A stretch of DNA of 64,000 bases from Symbiodinium microadriaticum. Lineage: Eukaryota > Sar > Dinophyceae > Suessiales > Symbiodiniaceae. The notes beneath the pieces are model-generated. The model was not told where the DNA came from. It was given only the letters and a program-made list of their open reading frames with translations, and ran no database searches. The translations under genes were made by a program, and so were the position numbers. Location of the stretch: positions 356,177 through 420,176 of the forward strand of contig LSRX01000136.1 in assembly GCA_001939145.1 (NCBI GenBank), in the 5' to 3' direction. Shown here one piece after another: positions 36,601 through 46,974 of this stretch; the stretch's first letter is position 1, and each line of letters begins with the position of its first letter.

Positions 36601-38468
36601 CCTACTGCCAGGCGTCACGCTGCGGACGACGGGAAATGGGACGACGGCTACTGCGGGTTTGACTCGGACCCATGCTTGTGCAAGCCACGTGTTTTTGACC
36701 GGTGACCTGAGTACTGCATGTTGGTGAACAGCATGAACTGGAAGTGGTTAGCCCGTTCGGCAGATGGTCCATCTTGACCATCTGGCGTCAGAGCTGTAGT
36801 AAAGAGAATAGTTATGAAATGTTATGATTATGTTAATGGCGCAGGGCGGGCCACGGAAAACGTTCCAGCTCCCGCGTTGACACGATGCATACTTTGTGCT
36901 CACGTCCCGTTATTTAAATTAGATCCGCTGGGATTCTTCGTAAATTCCAATATCTGGGCCACCTGTTGACCTCGGAAGACTTCAGTTTCCCAATACGGAG
37001 GCAAAGCATTTTGTTCATCCTCTTGAATCCTGCCATATGAGGGGAGGCATAAATGTCTTGCTCCTGAGTCCCGCCAGCACTTGGGGGAAAGATTTTGGCC
37101 GTGCTCCTGAATCCCTCCAACAGAAGGGGGAAAGCAGTTTGGGCGCGGTGTCCTGGTGTTCCGTGTGTCGTTGTGGTTCCTTTATCATAGGTTTGCAGAT
37201 ATAAGTGGGCATAATCACATTTCGGCTTGCTGGCGCTGCTTCCACGCTGTAGGATCCACAGCAGGGGACCGGCTGCGATGGTGGCCCGAGCACCGCCCCA
37301 GTTTGTGGCATGTGCCTCTTGGATGCAGACAGTAGGTGTCGACTCCACACACAGATGGCTCCCGGAAGTCTGAGGTGGTGTTCTGTCTGACTCGTGGCAG
37401 CCTTAGCACCCGGCACACAAGCGGAAAAGGGCTGATGATGAAGGGTGGGGTGACATTCCTTCGCTCAGCTCACATTCATCTATTGCCTGAGAGACATGCA
37501 TCCTCTCAGGTCCTATCCGAAGGATGTGACCGTTAGCCACTAGAGCGGGCAGGAGATGATGCCGCGTCTCCGGGGCTTTTTGGCCATTTGGCTTTGGCTC
37601 TCGTCTCACGGCGGTGAAAGATGGCGACGGCGAAGCTCTCCGTGCGAGCGACCAGAAAGAGCAGTTCCCGTGATTTGGAAAGCAGCATTCCAGATCGAGC
37701 TTAGAACCTTCGACAGCTGCTGCTGAGTCGCTGGGAAGGAAGACATGAGTCGGGCCGAGCATGTTCCTCATGTTTCAGCCGCCTCATCATTCCAAAACCG
37801 GTGACAACACAATCACTTTATCCTGCTCGCTGTCGTACTCTTCGTCCACGCAGGCTGTCCTCCTATTCCCTGGCGGCGCCCGGGAAGCATGTCACGGTTC
37901 CACGGAGAAGTGCCCAGGAGTTTTCATCACCAGTCCCAAAACCCAGGTCTGACTCGGGAAATGAAGGGACTCCGATCCACAGGGCCCGCATTTTTGACTT
38001 GGGCGAGACGGACTAGGAATAGGCGAAGGGGGGACTTGATGCTGCCACTGGCATCAGCTTCGTATGCTACGTGAGGGATGATAAACAACAAGAAGGGAAA
38101 CAAGGTCATCGGGTTCAAGCGCAAGCCCTTCGCTACCTTGACAAGGTCCCTTATCTTGTCAAGCGATACAAGTTTTCAAGATAACGTTGGATTCGAATCA
38201 TAAGAGTGACTCAAGTGTCTGAGGGTCCCAGGAGTTCTTCGACACTTCTTCAAACGACGTGCAGTGTGTTTGCTTAGCGAGGTACCAGCTGTTCTGGCCC
38301 TCCCAGACTGACTTCGTGCTGCATCCTCAGTTCACTGACTATAGCTGAGAGCGCCGCTTGCAAGGCAGACAGATAGATCCTAGGAAACCCACGTTTCTGT
38401 GTTTCGGACAGGTATTAACGCTTAAACATTCATGCGCACAGGAACGCAGAAAGACACGCGAGCGCGCG

Positions 38469-38511
<43 letters not shown>

Positions 38512-40939
38512 ACTCCCTTGTTGTGCCCATCTCCCTCTCGCCTCGCATTCTTCTGAAGCAAGCCCTGCTTGAAGTTGATGCACGGCTGAGGCGTGCTGCA
38601 GCCAGGTTCAATGCGATCATCGTACCCTTCGGAGGAGTGGGCAGTGCGGACAATGCGCCTCGGCACTTTGCTTCTGCAGAGTTCGGAGTTCTGCTGCCCC
38701 ACATCTTCGGGATGAAGCTTGCCTTTCTCGGCTTCGAGACCACTCTATGCAAAGATATCAGGGCCACAGATTGGCACCCTTGGAGACTCAGGTGCGGGTG
38801 AGTGAGCGCAGCGAGGCTCGGCATGCCACAACGTGCTTCACTGTGATGGATTGCATCAGCAGGGGAAGACACACACGCACACACACCCACACACACACCA
38901 AGCTGAACTACCCGCTTCGCAAAATCTACCAGGAGAAAGCAGACAGCGAAACCTTGTTGCAATCATCAAGATTGCCTTGATCATGTATGTATCCGTGTCT
39001 TCGACTTCTGTGAAGACCGGACTATTGGATCAGAGTTTTGAAATTGTCCCTTAAAAAGCCCAAGGGATGTGCTGTGCACGTATTTCCTCTTGCGACAACT
39101 TCGTCACTTTTGCTCCAAAACAATGAAGTACTGTAAGGCAGCGGCGCCGAATCCAAAGATTTAAACGGGTTCGGTTCCAGGCCCCTACACCAATCAGTGA
39201 GTCGATATCCTGTGTGTCGTTTGCTTGCCTACACTTTCCTGCCAGCAGGAGCAAGCCGAGCAGCTTATCAGGACGAACATTGCCAACACCTCCTTTCAGT
39301 TGCGTGCTTCGATTTTTCAATTTACCGACCAACTTATTAATTTATACGGGCCATGCGTGGAATTCCATATGACCTTGCGAAACCTGCTCACAGGCTAGTA
39401 GAAACTCTTCAGAGCAAGAACTTCACGGAATTGCCTGCGCATGTTCGACTGCAGAAGCGTCAGCAGTTTTCGCTCACGTGGAACTCGGTCGACGACTTGG
39501 CCATGCGATCGTTCTCGCTTGGCTGCTCCAAACTGCACAGCGACTGAATTACTGTACTTACAGTTAGGGTGACGGCTGTGGAGGGTCGAGGGGTAGGTCA
39601 AACCAAGGCCGTGTTCAAGTCCGCGACATACCTTTACAACGACATGGCATGCCTCTTCCACGACCGCCTTCGTTTCCTGCCTTCCAGCCCGGCATCCTCA
39701 GCCCCGGGAGCAGGGTCTTAAAGGCTGAAGGGAAGAAGCTTGACAGCTGCTATCTTGATGGCTCAGCGCAAGGTTTCAGGTTTCGAGAGAATCTCCCCCG
39801 CAGCTGCAGTGCCAACAGTCTGGTGGAAGAAGCAACCGCCTAATAGCCAGACTTGTACGAAAACTTCGCACCAGCTGCAGATGTCCGAGAAAGATCGCGA
39901 GGGCTGGAAGAAGCTGCTGTCAGGAGGCTTGGATGGTTCGTGAAATATAAAGCCATATTCGCACACACGATCGTGTACCTGCAGGTGGTGGCATGTCCTC
40001 CGTGTCTGAAGCACTTGCAGAGCCACCGAGCTTCTCTCCCCCAGTCCCACGTCTACCACCAGCGGCAGCCTCGAAATGAGCGTGCACAAGATCTGCTTGT
40101 GTGTTGTTTGTGCTGAGTAAGCCAGGATGCTGCCAGCAACATGGAGCTCTGCCGTCGTGGTTCCCACGCTAAGGCGTCCCAAACTACATCTGGCGTTGGA
40201 GACCGCCGGCGGCCCAGTTCTACTTGACGGTCGATTTCTTTGCTTGACTTTGACCCTTGCTCGAATAATAATCAACACTACATGGCTTGCTGACTACTAG
40301 CACAAGACGTGCAGCTTTTGACCCTTGCTCGAATAATAATCAACACTAAATCGCTTGCTGGCTACTAGCACAAGACGTGCAGCTCCCGCTTGAAGTTTTG
40401 AGTGCTGCCAGGCTTTTATTTCAGCTTCGGCAAGCCGGTCGACCTAGCAGATGTCGACCCGAAAGACAAGGAAGGTTGCCCTATTGAACCTGCAAACCTT
40501 TGAGACGTTGCAATCAGCAGTTGGCGAGGAGGCCTGCGAGGAGATCTACGCCAAATTAAAGGGTGCCTCGCCAGAAGTTGTACATCATTCACCCGGTGCA
40601 ACCATGCAGGTCACATGCTCACATTGGCTCATGCACTGCAGGCTTGTCGCAGAGTAGCTGTTACCTGATCTGGCTTTCAGCTCCCGCGAGTTTTCTCATT
40701 TTGTAGCAGGGTCCGCCAGTGTCAACTTGTGGCGGCATTGGGTAGCTGAGGCGATGTGGAGCGCGAGATTGCATGGCTGTTTCCCTCTTAGTTCTGGAAG
40801 ATACAGGGAGAAGATCCAAGAGAAAGAAGAGAGCGCTAGAGTGGCGTCACGGCACTGGCTTTCATTTATGCTCCAGGATAGTTGCACCCAGGTTGGAAAA
40901 CAGAGTCAAGGACCCCAATCGTGACTTCGTGAGGTCGGG
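24588..40939 (+). CDS. Phytyl-ester-synthase / DAGAT-family acyltransferase
   Basis: The product resembles plastid esterase-acyltransferases that esterify phytol or diacylglycerol with fatty acids. Exons: 24588-24613 and 24672-24714 (PTLLLASD...DRLLISDKEAERL, end of the alpha/beta hydrolase); 24958-25281 (TEVVELKDSGHAPL, hydrolase His); 26881-26923 (GLIF) and 27008-27049 (VGNHQLFALDLGPL, acyl-acceptor His); 27236-27275 (EFLIEKGYAARG); 27478-27506 (LAHPINFPE); 29243-29291; 29364-29416 (KVPVTPRNFVRLLQRNE); 37854 to about 37921 (AVLLFPGGAREACHG); about 38275-38317 (YQLFWPSQTDF); 38591 onward (RAAARFNAIIVPFGGVGSAD); 40412-40474 (FYFSFGKPVDLADVDPKDKE); 40518 to about 40566 (EEACEEIYAKLK); about 40898-40939 (LENRVKDPNRDFVR). 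Phases agree across most joints, with many GC donors. Plant homologues carry about 300 more N-terminal residues; only the last part of that hydrolase domain is present, because TRAPPC11 ends 220 bp upstream. The last exon and stop are not placed. Confidence 0.8.
28662..28690. repeat. TC microsatellite in acyltransferase intron
   Basis: (TC)n of about 14 units within the intron 27507-29242. A CAT-rich low-complexity stretch lies at 28260-28375 and makes a false hydrophobic open frame. Confidence 0.85.
30326..36533 (+). CDS. Papain-family cysteine protease (cathepsin-like), nested gene
   Basis: Endopeptidase of peptidase family C1A, made as a proenzyme. Propeptide (I29) exons: 30326-30379 (DYEAVFAHLQLQ), 30810-30888 (YKQRFEMFQRNKALVTAHN), 31014-31072 (NVFADYTDAEFK, the NxFAD motif). 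Mature enzyme: 31492-31583 (AAEVDWRRNLVPPP); 32124-32178 (LRVVQATQEEKR); 32317 to about 32364 or 32383 (GSCGSCWAVAAAGAI, catalytic Cys codon 32332-32334); 32515 to about 32563 (EIHAEIALRTG); 33679-33711 (VPRNVSFKQLV); 33887-33934 (DCTPNPEHCGGEGGCQ); 34171-34231 (GATSELAFDYTSQRLGKLVK); 34963-35012 (YVRLETNKLKPLMEAL); 35144 to about 35212 (AHVEANVGPVSVSVDASSWN); from about 35750 (GGIFNDCK); 36040-36053 (EVNH, catalytic His 36051-36053); 36146 to about 36188 (AVLAVGYGRDSKSG); 36365-36397 (YWLIRNSW, catalytic Asn 36388-36390); 36481-36533 (PEWGEKGFVRLQ..., possible TAG stop). Most joints agree in phase, many with GC or GA donors. The signal peptide and the YPY-region exon were not found, and a further 3' exon is possible. 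Confidence 0.8.
30583..30790. repeat. AGT/AGC trinucleotide array in protease intron
   Basis: Imperfect (AGT)n, (AGC)n and (CGT)n between propeptide exons 30326-30379 and 30810-30888. Homopolymeric Ser/Val/Leu open frames here are artefacts. Confidence 0.9.
32940..33085. repeat. CA/CG-rich microsatellite in protease intron
   Basis: Interrupted (CACG)n/(CA)n. Minus-strand Cys/Val/Arg-rich open frames across it are not genes. Confidence 0.85.
33581..33602. repeat. CA microsatellite
   Basis: (CA)n in the protease intron ahead of the exon starting at 33679. Confidence 0.8.
36241..36263. repeat. CA microsatellite
   Basis: (CA)n in the protease intron between the LAVGYG and RNSW exons. Confidence 0.8.
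38466..38511. repeat. CA microsatellite in acyltransferase intron
   Basis: About 20 CA units in the intron before the RAAARF exon (38591). A shorter CA stretch lies at 38870-38901. Confidence 0.9.
40251..40386. repeat. 68-bp direct tandem duplication
   Basis: Two adjacent copies (40251-40318 and 40319-40386), each starting TGACCCTTGCTCGAATAATA and ending near CAAGACGTGCAGC, differing at only a few positions. It sits 25 bp upstream of the acyltransferase exon 40412-40474, so the second copy forms part of the 3' end of the intron. Confidence 0.9.
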
Positions 40940-41437
40940 CTCTTGCCTTTGCTTCGGTAGGGAAGGGCGTTCTGGCATGCAGCATGTGCCATGCCGTATA
41001 CTGCAAAAGTCTGCAGACGACGGGCAGCCTAATGTCCACTCAAGCGGCCCTGAAGTCTCAGGCGCCAGACACTGGAACAGGCGGGCTCCGAAGATGCCAG
41101 GAATAGTTCCGGATGCTGAGGTGTTGGCACGTAACCTGTTCGCTTGTCGCTTCTTGGAAGAGAGCTGTTTTCGACTTGAAGCTGAACTTCCGGGTATCCA
41201 TGGGCTGCATCGAACTCACTACAATTCACTTTTTGACTGCAACGATTGACTACTTTCCTTACCTGCCCTCCATCTACTGATGGGCTGTATGCATCCATTC
41301 ATGCATGCAGATAGGTGTGGGCGTACGAAAGGACGCAGATACCTACGCCGTATGTACATACATACATACATACATACATACATACATACATACATTATAT
41401 TTACACATACATACTCAACAATGATCACATGGCGCGA
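40940..41437. other. Possible 3' end of the acyltransferase gene; ACAT microsatellite
   Basis: The open frame continues past 40939 to 41249 but matches nothing after the DPNRDF motif. (ACAT)n lies at 41353-41397. Confidence 0.35.
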
Positions 41438-41521
41438 ACATCGTGCGGCTTCGAAGCTGTTCTTCTCACCATAGAGCGCTTTGGGCCTGCTGCCGATGCA
41501 CCGGCCCGCTTCTGCTCACAG
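41438..41521 (+). CDS. Candidate exon, unknown protein
   Basis: Reads CGFEAVLLTIERFGPAADAP then ARFCSQ and ends at CAG|GTGATG. Composition is protein-like. The following frame, 41648-41739 (GTVKLFVRGAGLEVFGCARP, stop TAG), could be its 3' partner. No family. Confidence 0.35.
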
Positions 41522-42049
41522 GTGATGAACCTGGATCCCCAGCCGCGAGAGGCAGAAGTTTGTTCTTGGGCTTGGGCAGTACCGAGGGTATGGGCTCTCC
41601 GTCAACCTGTGAAGGGCAACTATTTAACTCTTCGTGTCATTCTCAGGGGACTGTCAAGCTTTTTGTGAGGGGCGCAGGTCTTGAGGTCTTTGGCTGTGCA
41701 CGGCCGGATGTCAACAGATTGCAGCAGCACGTTTCATAGAGGATTTTTGGGTACAGACTACAGAACAGGGACAGGGACCGTAATGGGAGATAGCAGGAGC
41801 ATGATTTTGCAAGGCACTTGATGAGGGAGAATTACGGGAGCCGGCGAGATTCCCACAGCAAAGGCGGAACACTCTGACCCACCCGGTTCGAAGAAGTGGG
41901 AAGTGCGCAAGCAAGGTTCCAGATCTTCTGGAATATTGGGCTCTTCCCGCTTCTGCACACACCCGAGCATGAAGCAGTGCATTGCCTGGCTTCGGAGTGA
42001 TCTTACGAGAAGACCCATGGAGCCGACCGTCAACCGTCGATCTTCATAA

Positions 42050-42145
42050 CAGTATCGTGGAGTTCCCACCAAAAAAGAACACGCCCGACTTGTTTGGCAT
42101 GAAAAAGCACTGTTTCAGCAAAAAAGGGCGTATCGTACACTGCAG
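42050..42145 (+). CDS. Candidate exon, Lys-rich
   Basis: Reads SIVEFPPKKNTPDLFGMKKH then CFSKKGRIVHC and ends at CTGCAG|GTTTGG. Good composition, single exon, no family. The open frame 42148-42456 (+, stop at 42454-42456) may be unrelated. Confidence 0.3.
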
Positions 42146-42887
42146 GTTTGGGCGCCAGAGACTGGTCTGGTTGTCCAACTGTTTCGAAGGTTGAGTTCCA
42201 AAACGAGTGGCATCGTCACCGCCCGAGAACATACTCACTCAGTTTGTTGGGCTGGCCAGGCCGAATCGTATCGATAGCTGGACCAGGGAGTGTCGGAGGG
42301 ATTGCACCGGATGCAAGATTTGATGGAGTCGAGCATAACTTCCACGACGGGATAGCACAATGCTTCAGACATCTTGCGACGGTACGGCGTTCTTGTTCGA
42401 GTTTGCCTCGCGCCTTTGTTGATCTGGCACGGCTGGACCCCGGAATTCTCAAATAGCTGGCCATGGGTGGCTGATGAAAATCCCGGGTGAATGTTTGTAG
42501 AAGCAGAGCAGCATCCGCGGACATTCGCAAAGCAAAATCAGCACAGGCGAGGCTTTAGCTGCAGAGTCTCCCTGACTGCAGCTGAAATCTGCCTTCAAGG
42601 AGCCGTGTGGGTCAAAGAAGCGAAGCGAGTGTGCTGCTGCTACGGCTGTAGCTTCATACGTAGTTGCTTGCATAATCTTTGAAGTAGTTGCAGACCTGAG
42701 CAGCATCCCCACTCGGGGATGCCAATGGGCGGGAGTGCCACACAAACTCTGACAGGTCAAAGCTGGACCCCTCAAGGGCAACTTCTTGCGTAGCTGCTTC
42801 CTCGGCATGTGATTTCAGCCAGGATCTGCAAAGGTTTCGGGGTTGTTCCCGGTCCATGTGCTCATGCTGTGTTTGATGTATTGCCAG

Positions 42888-43076
42888 GTGGACGACGCGC
42901 ACCATCTTTCCCACTCTAAGGATGCTGTGAAAGCTTCACAATCCGTCGCCGATGCAAGATTGTGGGCTTCAGCTTTCCACACTTCGAGTCAGAGACATTC
43001 CAAAAACAGGGTGATCGGCGTTGATTGGCAAAGTGGAGCTGAGCAGATGAAGGAGTTCACCAGCAAACTTCACTAG
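42888..43076 (+). CDS. Candidate terminal exon, unknown protein
   Basis: After TTGCCAG the frame starts VDDAHHLSHSKDAVKASQSV and ends DWQSGAEQMKEFTSKLH with a TAG stop. Helical, charged composition; no family. Confidence 0.4.
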   Translation: MDDAHHLSHSKDAVKASQSVADARLWASAFHTSSQRHSKNRVIGVDWQSGAEQMKEFTSKLH

Positions 43077-43743
43077 GTTTTAAAATTGCCGTGCAGACGG
43101 CTTGCACAGTGACATGCTTTACAAGGCCGCGTAGAGAGGCCAACAACATGTTGGCTTCGTTTTCCGCAGTTCACAGTGCCTGTGAGCAGCACTTTCCTGA
43201 GAAGCTGCAGGCAACGCAGAAAGCTTTGTAGGTCCACCACCCTTCAGTAGTGACACTGCAGGGGTCACACTGCTCTTACTGTAGCAAGAAGGTTGTGGTG
43301 ACCCTTTGCGCTTTAAAGTAGGCTGTGGTTTCTCAAATTTTCTGCCCAAGCTTGCAAGAAACAGCTGGGGCACGCTTTCCAATTCGACCGCCAAGTGCGC
43401 ATATTCGGTTCGTCAGCCAGGCAAGCCTTCATTGGGATGCTGGCTTGATGAAACCCTCACCTGCAATCACGCCATGCTTTGCTCGTTGGTTGGTCCAGCC
43501 GCCATAGAAGCTAGATCATGATCTATCAATAACTATCGTGTAGGATGTACATCATGACGATTTGCCACGGAAAGCTCCAACCACAGGCACTTCATTTCGT
43601 GGCAGAAAGAAGACTATCTTCACGAGCTGTTCCTCAATATGGGCTCGTTGCAAGTTTAGGCCGAATCAGTAAGCGAGGCCGTGTTGCTGCTTTTCTTCGA
43701 ACACATGACACTGTGCGACTGTATGTATTTGTTCACTCTGCAG
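43077..43743. other. Nothing assignable
   Basis: Short frames on both strands only; the plus frame 43545-43850 becomes convincing only after the acceptor at 43743. Confidence 0.3.
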
Positions 43744-43850
43744 ATGTTTGGCTCCCGCGCGGAGCCCACCCGCTGAACGAGGCAGGGCTGGGCAAGACTG
43801 ACTTCTTTCTGAGCTTCGGCTGTGTCGAAGTCAGGCCGTGCCATGACTGA
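43744..43850 (+). CDS. Terminal exon of an unknown protein
   Basis: The acceptor is CTCTGCAG. The exon reads VWLPRGAHPLNEAGLGKTDF then FLSFGCVEVRPCHD and ends TGA at 43848-43850. Balanced composition and a clean acceptor make it a likely 3' exon. Upstream exons may include the same frame from about 43650 (SLGRISKRGRVAAFLRTHD). No family recognised. Confidence 0.45.
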
Positions 43851-43945
43851 TGGTGCGGGCTTCCAAGTCTTTGTTGGCAGCATCTCGGCAGAATTGGATG
43901 CCTGCGGCGTTTTCTGGCCCCAGGCTTGAAACGGATTAATGAGTG

Positions 43946-43946
43946 A

Positions 43947-43994
<48 letters not shown>

Positions 43995-43998
43995 TGTG
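43946..43998. repeat. GA microsatellite
   Basis: (GA)n, about 22 units, just 3' of the previous terminal exon. Confidence 0.9.
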
Positions 43999-44769
43999 AG
44001 TTTAATGGTCCTACAGCACACTCAGAGGCCTCCCTGCTGACATCTCCGAGGAGGACTGGTTGCGGTACCACTCCCTTTCATTACTTAGCCCGAAGATCTG
44101 CAAGGGGAGCCATCTGGAAACAGCAGCGTTCACCTTATTGCTCGGTGGGATTTGTCAGTACTCCGGTTTTGAGGCGATGTGCAATCCCCAGAGGGCCAGT
44201 GAGCCTTATGGTCCTTGGTTCTGATGTGCTTTCCGGGGACCACGCACGGAAACCCTTCCCGTTGCAGTCACATTGTCTTACAGTAGCACAAGGAGCTGAA
44301 GTATGTCTTTCAAAGCTACGGCGATGTGAAGAGTTCGGCTCTCGGGAAAGGGAATCAGACGGAGACCCGTCCAGGCGATGCAGGGGCAGCCAAATCTTAA
44401 AGTGCATGTCCTACACGCAACCACCACCACAGACCATAGGCACAGTTTGAGAATCTGCTTTGCAACTTTGTTAAGATGCAGCTCATGTGGCAGCAGATGT
44501 CATTCCAAGACCTACGAGGAAGCCAGTGTCAATAGTAAATCGGGCGCATTCCTGTTCCTGCCGAGACATTCGAATCTTGAGAGCAGAAGATCGTGGCTCC
44601 CGGCATGTTTAGAAGCAACATTGCCCTCCGATTTATGTCAGACAGCTGGTAACGAGGTTTTTCCGGAGCAAGTGGATGTGATTCTTGAGCGTTCGTTCTG
44701 TGCTCTTCCACATCAGGAAAAGGGAAGGGTGCCGACCTCAGCGACCTTAGCGGATCATGGCTTCGGCAG

Positions 44770-44909
44770 GTCAGCCGATCGAGCGTGCCTGGCTCAACAT
44801 CCAAGGCAACCAGATCTCTGGCAACCCTGATTCCATCGCATGGGTCACCTACTTTGAAAAGGAGCCTTGCGAGGACCTGAACTGTTGCGGCATCTCAGAC
44901 TCTGTTTGA
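44770..44909 (+). CDS. Terminal exon, possibly leucine-rich-repeat-like
   Basis: After CTTCGGCAG the frame reads QPIERAWLNIQGNQISGNPD then SIAWVTYFEKEPCEDLNCC and GISDSV, with TGA at 44907-44909. The piece LNIQGNQISGNP has the spacing of a last LRR unit, but a single repeat is not enough to assign the family. An in-frame ATG at 44757 would also allow a small independent peptide. Preceding exons were not identified. Confidence 0.45.
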
Positions 44910-45430
44910 GTCTAGCTGGCCCCGAAAACGAGAGTCCAAATGGTGAAGGCTGCGTGCCCGGGCCCCCATCTGCAGGGTTTGCGTGCCTGCTGCGTGCATA
45001 ACACCTCGGCTAGAGCATCCAGCTGTGGGCACTGACCACTGTGATAGCAAGGCAGCGGTTCAAGCTCCAAGTTGGTAGTGGATTTGCCAGCTAGCTTCAC
45101 GACACAGACAGAATCTCCTTGGCATGTCGATACCGCAAACACCGCAAACTGCCAAGCAGCTGCCTAGCCAATAGTCAATAGTCTTGATATGTCCAGTAAA
45201 GCTGGGCCCACCGCGGTTACAGTTGGCTCCATCAGTGGCGTCTCGCCGCGTGTTAGATCAGCCAACAGACGCCAAATCATCCCAAATCCGCTACGAAAAC
45301 AAGACAACCCGTAAGCCAGCAGCTCACGTAGTCAATGTGCAGACAGCGAATCGGCCAGATGTCATGTCTGCGGCGGTCCGTGCAAAGATCCTTGAGCTCC
45401 ATCATTCCCATGATGCAGCCTCTTGATTCG
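44910..45430. other. Spacer with a possible first exon
   Basis: An ATG at 45189 opens MSSKAGPTAVTVGSISGVSP and runs to about 45310 before a stop; it could be the N-terminal exon of the following gene (45432-46478). No dinoflagellate spliced-leader remnant was seen. Confidence 0.25.
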
Positions 45431-45431
45431 C

Positions 45432-46478
45432 AAGAGATGCTACGTGAGCACTTGTGGATTCCCGGATGTTGGGAGTACCACCGGCACTTCGAAGCGACGT
45501 TACTTAAATATTGTAAAAGAATGGCGGTAAAAGTCATGGCATGGTGCTTCCGATGAAGGGCTGGGAGGACAACATCCATCTGGGAGCAGGTCTACGAGTT
45601 GCTGATTCTTGCCTTTGTGTTCTGCTCCCTGCTTTCAGTTCGGATTGTGGGTTCACAAGCCCGGGAGCGCATTTCAGGCTGCGCGGCAGAGCGCCGACGC
45701 GGCACTGCGCGGCTTTGCAGAGCAGGATGCAGCTTGGGCCGTGAGCCGCGAGCTGCCCGACGACGAATTTGTTTGGCTTTCAAGTGGCCGGAAGTGGATT
45801 GGATGCCTGGACGACAACAAGAAACTCTGTCAGTCGGTACGAACTGGGGAGCACTCGCAAGTTTTTCCCAGATGCATGATTCCTCACTGTAGGCTGCTGA
45901 GCGACGCTGACCCAAATGTGCGCTTTGGCCTGCACTTTGGAATTTCGTTGAAGGCATGTCAGCCGAGAGTCATCAAAACACCTGTACGGTTGGAAGCCTA
46001 TCTGTTGCTGCTGCATTCTAGGCAGTTCTTTGGCGCTCAAACTCTGTGCCGAGCCTCCGCTTTATTTAGTCCTTGCAGGTCCTTGCAGCCAATTTTGAAT
46101 GGTTTGATTATTGTTGCCGTCCAAGTTGGGGTGCGGGCTCCTTTTATGCTCATCTCATGCCGTTGCTGGTCCGATGTCTATTTCTGGGGTTCATAAATGC
46201 TTCCGAAGAGGACGCGTGCAGCGGGCCGCGCAGGGCTATCCGGAGCCTGCAGCAGGCGATCTCAAGGACCGTGGGAAAGTTGGCAAACTCCGACTGAGCT
46301 GTGGAGATGACGGAGATGAGGAGGTTCATGTGCATTGGAAAGCACCCTGAAATCCCTCCTCTCAACTTGAGCAGGACTGGGTGCCTGTGCTGCTGAAGCA
46401 CCTGGAGACGGATGCGACGAAGCCCTCGAAGCAGCAACTCGCGGCTTGCAACCCAATCAGAAGACACGACATGTTTTG
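45432..46478 (+). CDS. Multi-exon gene of unknown function, 3' part
   Basis: The best exon is 45639-45836: 66 codons in phase 0 between TTTCAG and a GT donor (TCG|GTACGA). It starts FGLWVHKPGSAFQAARQSAD and ends WIGCLDDNKKLCQS. A candidate upstream piece, about 45432-45530, reads EMLREHLWIPGCWEYHRHFE. Downstream, 46079 onward (acceptor CCTTGCAG, phase 0) reads VLAANFEWFDYCCRPSWGAG. The terminal exon, about 46374-46478, reads QDWVPVLLKHLETDATKPSK, then QQLAACNPIRRHDMF and TGA. Helix-rich, with Trp/Asp/Cys motifs; I do not recognise a family. The link between the 46079 exon and the terminal exon is not phase-checked. Confidence 0.5.
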
Positions 46479-46865
46479 ATGCTGTTTGTTGCCACTTCGC
46501 ACCGCAAAACCAGCACGACGCAAGGGCGACAAAGTAGCGTAAGAAGGTTTGTAAAGGCTTCAAGGTGGAAATGTGTTTAAAACCGTGTGCGGACAAGGGC
46601 GAAGCACAAGGCGATTTTCGAGCTACAGGCTGCAACCATAATAAGGAACAACCCCCATCTACAGCCACTCTTTGCCCGATATGTGTGAGCATCATCGGTG
46701 CGCTCCTGCACACTCTGCAGTTCGGATTTGGAAGGTGGTGGCACTGGCCGCAGTCGTTGTCGCTCTTTGCAGCACAACTTGGATCCTTGACTCAACCTTT
46801 AGTCCCTTTGAGATATCGCGATGCAGTGCAGTGTGAAACCTGAAAGCCAGGCATCATGGCCTGTA

Positions 46866-46974
46866 TGTGGGTAGTTCTCGAAATTAGGGTTCCTTTTCAG
46901 GTCCCCAATATAGTACGGCACCCTTATGAAGAGGACCCGCAATGGGACCCTGATTTAGAGAACTACCCATGTGA
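46866..46974. repeat. Short foldback element with about 37-bp inverted arms
   Basis: The left arm (46867-46903) begins GGGTAGTTCTCGAAATTAGG. The reverse complement of the right arm (46933-46971) begins GGGTAGTTCTCTAAATCAGG. The arms pair at about four of five positions, with the outer 11 bp identical, leaving a loop of about 30 bp. It has the size and form of a miniature inverted-repeat element and lies just upstream of an open frame. Confidence 0.7.

Larger units (their letters stand above)
29417..37853 (+). other. 8.4-kb intron of the acyltransferase gene, containing a protease gene
   Basis: The donor is AAC GAG|GCCTTA and the acceptor CCACGCAG|GCTGTC, both phase 0. The join reads LLQRNE|AVLLFPGGAREA, the unbroken family motif. 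Exons of a second, unrelated protein (cysteine protease) occupy about 30326-36533 on the same strand. Confidence 0.7.
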
